Of a stretch of 64,000 nt of DNA, positions 62,355 through 64,000 are shown piece after piece. Position numbers and translations under genes: made by a program. The stretch comes from Peptostreptococcus stomatis DSM 17678. Its GTDB lineage: Bacteria; Bacillota; Clostridia; Peptostreptococcales; Peptostreptococcaceae. Location of the stretch: NCBI RefSeq assembly GCF_000147675.1, contig NZ_ADGQ01000057.1:1-64000 (forward strand), read 5' to 3'. The notes below the pieces were generated by a model. It saw nothing but the letters and a program-made list of their open reading frames with translations, did no database searches and was not told the origin of the DNA. Positions within the stretch are counted from its first letter, which is position 1. Every line of letters starts with the position of its first letter.

Positions 62355-63635
62355 ATGGACAAAGTTATGTATGTTTTGGTAGTTGCCATGTTAATATCCT
62401 GGTTGGTATTAATCCTGTATTGGAGATATGTCCAGGCATTTAAGGCTTTTATGAGAGATTTAAATAGGGCATCATACAGGATTAAAAAGAAGGATTTTTC
62501 TGTGAGGATAAGAAAGAGTAATAATACTGAAGTCATGGCCTTTGTCAATAACTTTAACTCAACTCTTTCCTCCTTAGACAAGTCATTTTATGATTTAGAC
62601 AATAAGAATAGGCAGTTGGATGCTATAATCAAGTCTGTTTCAAATGGAATAATAGTAATAGATATAAACAAGAGGGTCTACCTTATTAACTCAGTTGCCA
62701 GGGACTATATTGATTTCAGGTCAAGTGGTAAACTAGAGGGTATGCCAATATCAAGTATAGTGAAAAATGATGAATTGTTGGACTTTATTGTATACAATGC
62801 TGGTATGAGTACTAGTGTGTCCAAGGAGATAAAGGATACAAGTGGCAGAATATTTAAGGTAAAGATAGACCCAGTCAAGATGCACCTGGAAAAGGACCTG
62901 GTAATATCATCTGTTATAAATATAGAGGATATTAGTGAAAGGATTAGGTTGGAAAATATAAGGAGAGACTTTGCTGCTAATGTCAGTCATGAGTTAAAAA
63001 CACCCCTTACATCTATCCAGGGCTTTATTGAGACACTCAAGGTAAATGATGATAATATAGAGTCTGCAACCAGAAAGAGGTTCTTGGATATTATAGACAA
63101 CGAGTCATCCAGGTTGAGGATACTTATTAATGACATTTTGATGTTGTCATCAATAGAGGGAGACATAGTCTTGTCCCTGGAAAAGGTTGACCTAAAAAAA
63201 GAAAATAAGAAGATACTAGACCTATTTGAGGACAAGATGGTTAAAAAACAGGTTAACATATATTTCGAGTATAATGGGCTTGAAACAATCCAGACTCATA
63301 GGGAATATTATAAGGAGTTGATGATAAACCTAATCTCCAATGCCATTAAATACAATAGGCCAGGTGGTTATGTCAAGGTCAGCTTCTTTGAAGACGAAGA
63401 TGATTACAGGATTTGCATTGAAGACAATGGTATAGGTATAGGCGTGGAAGAACAAGAAAGGATATTTGAACGATTTTACAGGGTGACAAAGTCCAGGAAT
63501 AAGGAAATTGATGGGACTGGCCTAGGTCTTGCCATAGTCAAGCATATAATCCTATCCTTGGGTGGGGATATAGGACTTGAATCAGTTCTTGGTCAAGGGT
63601 CTAAATTCAAGATTAGCCTACCTAAAAATCAATAA
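62355..63635 (+). CDS. PhoR-like sensor histidine kinase with minimal membrane anchor
   Basis: This 426-residue kinase has a single N-terminal transmembrane helix (about 4-24) and no extracytoplasmic sensor domain. A HAMP-like linker, a PAS-type domain (about 85-195; IIKSVSNGIIVIDINKRVYLINSVA), a HisKA domain with the phosphorylated His in NVSHELKTPLTS (about 205-216) and an ATPase domain (N box NLISNAIKYN, DNGIGI, GTGLGLAIVKHI) follow. ATG 62355 has GGAGG five bases upstream. It pairs with the regulator just upstream. Sensing must be cytoplasmic, in the membrane or through a partner. Confidence 0.92.
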   Translation: MDKVMYVLVVAMLISWLVLILYWRYVQAFKAFMRDLNRASYRIKKKDFSVRIRKSNNTEVMAFVNNFNSTLSSLDKSFYDLDNKNRQLDAIIKSVSNGIIVIDINKRVYLINSVARDYIDFRSSGKLEGMPISSIVKNDELLDFIVYNAGMSTSVSKEIKDTSGRIFKVKIDPVKMHLEKDLVISSVINIEDISERIRLENIRRDFAANVSHELKTPLTSIQGFIETLKVNDDNIESATRKRFLDIIDNESSRLRILINDILMLSSIEGDIVLSLEKVDLKKENKKILDLFEDKMVKKQVNIYFEYNGLETIQTHREYYKELMINLISNAIKYNRPGGYVKVSFFEDEDDYRICIEDNGIGIGVEEQERIFERFYRVTKSRNKEIDGTGLGLAIVKHIILSLGGDIGLESVLGQGSKFKISLPKNQ

Positions 63636-63657
63636 TTTATCAAATAGATTAATTTTA

Positions 63658-63687
63658 TTGTAAATTTCAAGCAAAATCGGTTATAAT
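63658..63687 (+). promoter_or_regulatory. Promoter of der
   Basis: TTGTAA (63658-63663) and consensus TATAAT (63682-63687) are 18 bp apart, about 100 bp before the der start. Confidence 0.55.
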
Positions 63688-63788
63688 GTTTAGATGGCTA
63701 TGATAAAATAATAGTATTAGGCAAAAATATAATGATGAGTTTGATAGAAAAGTTTTGATAATAAGTTTAAGGAAAAGGAAGTGATATT

Positions 63789-64000
63789 TTGAATAGTGAT
63801 AATAGACCAATAGTGGCTGTTGTAGGAAGGCCAAATGTAGGTAAGTCTACAATATTTAATAAATTGACAGGAACTAAGATATCAATAGTTGAGGATACAC
63901 CGGGTGTTACTAGAGACAGGATATTTGGTGAAGTTGAGTGGTTGAACAAGTATTTTACCATTATAGACACTGGTGGTATAGAACCTGAGAGCGATGATAT
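63789..64000 (+). CDS. der: Ribosome assembly GTPase Der (EngA), 5' part
   Basis: The window ends inside this gene, leaving 70 codons. The frame from TTG 63789 reads [20 protein letters not shown] (G1), then [14 protein letters not shown] (G2/switch I with the Der signature PGVTRDR) and [11 protein letters not shown] (G3). This order and wording are diagnostic of the first GTPase domain of Der, which acts in 50S assembly. AAGGAAG upstream supports the TTG; a GTG at 63781 runs into a stop at once. Confidence 0.92.
   Translation, partial: MNSDNRPIVAVVGRPNVGKSTIFNKLTGTKISIVEDTPGVTRDRIFGEVEWLNKYFTIIDTGGIEPESDD

Noticed and set aside
1-64000. Search for CRISPR arrays, insertion sequences, prophage genes, toxin-antitoxin pairs and defence systems.
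   Set aside because: No spaced direct-repeat array, transposase, integrase, phage structural gene or typical toxin-antitoxin pair was recognised on either strand.

Overview
The window is a stretch of low-GC bacterial chromosome from a monoderm (Firmicutes) organism, most likely an anaerobic member of Clostridia or Tissierellia. The signs are AT-rich spacers, strong purine-rich ribosome binding sites (GGAGG, GGGGG), frequent GTG and TTG starts, secreted proteins with triple CWB2 repeats, Lgt and lipoproteins, and Gram-positive style sigma-A promoters (TTGATT-17-TATAAT). Leu CTA, Ile ATA and Arg AGG codons are common in most genes. I see no rRNA, tRNA, CRISPR array, insertion sequence or prophage. 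The species cannot be named from sequence alone.

Layout. 0.2-3 kb: a DAACS-family cation symporter and, on the minus strand, a two-gene split ThrE-type amino acid exporter. 3.4-4.9 kb: a secreted CWB2 wall protein. 5-9.5 kb: an XRE-cupin (PuuR-like) regulator with its own promoter and a perfect 15-bp inverted-repeat operator, followed by potABCD. 9.6-21.9 kb: a storage glucan block, with malQ and a cytoplasmic GH13 amylase on the minus strand diverging from glgB-glgC-glgD-glgA-glgP. 22-24.4 kb: a second CWB2 protein. 24.6-27 kb: a RelA/SpoT-like synthetase-domain protein and a MoaA homologue in which all six Fe-S cysteines are replaced. 27-32 kb: Na/Pi cotransporter, add-mrp, a small Sm/SH3-like protein, a Nudix hydrolase and a GIY-YIG protein. 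32-41 kb: pyrC, a MacAB-like efflux operon with a promoter-embedded inverted repeat, transaldolase and a phosphohexomutase, maf and a CDF metal exporter. 41-46 kb: a CmpB-family membrane protein, a ribokinase relic, and a D-Asp ligase-like / aspartate racemase / MurE-like operon. 46-50 kb: ECF sigma with its membrane regulator, ychF and a leucine-rich-repeat protein. 50-64 kb: M16 pair yfmF-yfmH, lgt, a thinned dcw cluster (rsmH-murF-mraY-murD-murG, then ftsZ), nrdR, a PhoP/PhoR-type two-component system and the 5' end of der.

How it fits together. The glg block makes ADP-glucose, elongates and branches glycogen and recovers glucose-1-phosphate; MalQ and the amylase process maltodextrins, and the hexomutase at 37.7 kb may link glucose-1-phosphate to glycolysis. 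The wall genes suggest lipid-II synthesis with a D-aspartate cross-bridge and probably a diamine other than meso-DAP. The division genes usual beside rsmH and ftsZ (ftsL, ftsI, ftsW, ftsQ, ftsA), and murC and murB, are absent here.

The most unusual object is the cysteine-free MoaA-like protein at 26.1 kb. Next are the D-Asp/MurE-like operon, the divergent RelA/SpoT-like protein, the small Sm-like candidate and several well-formed operator-like inverted repeats.
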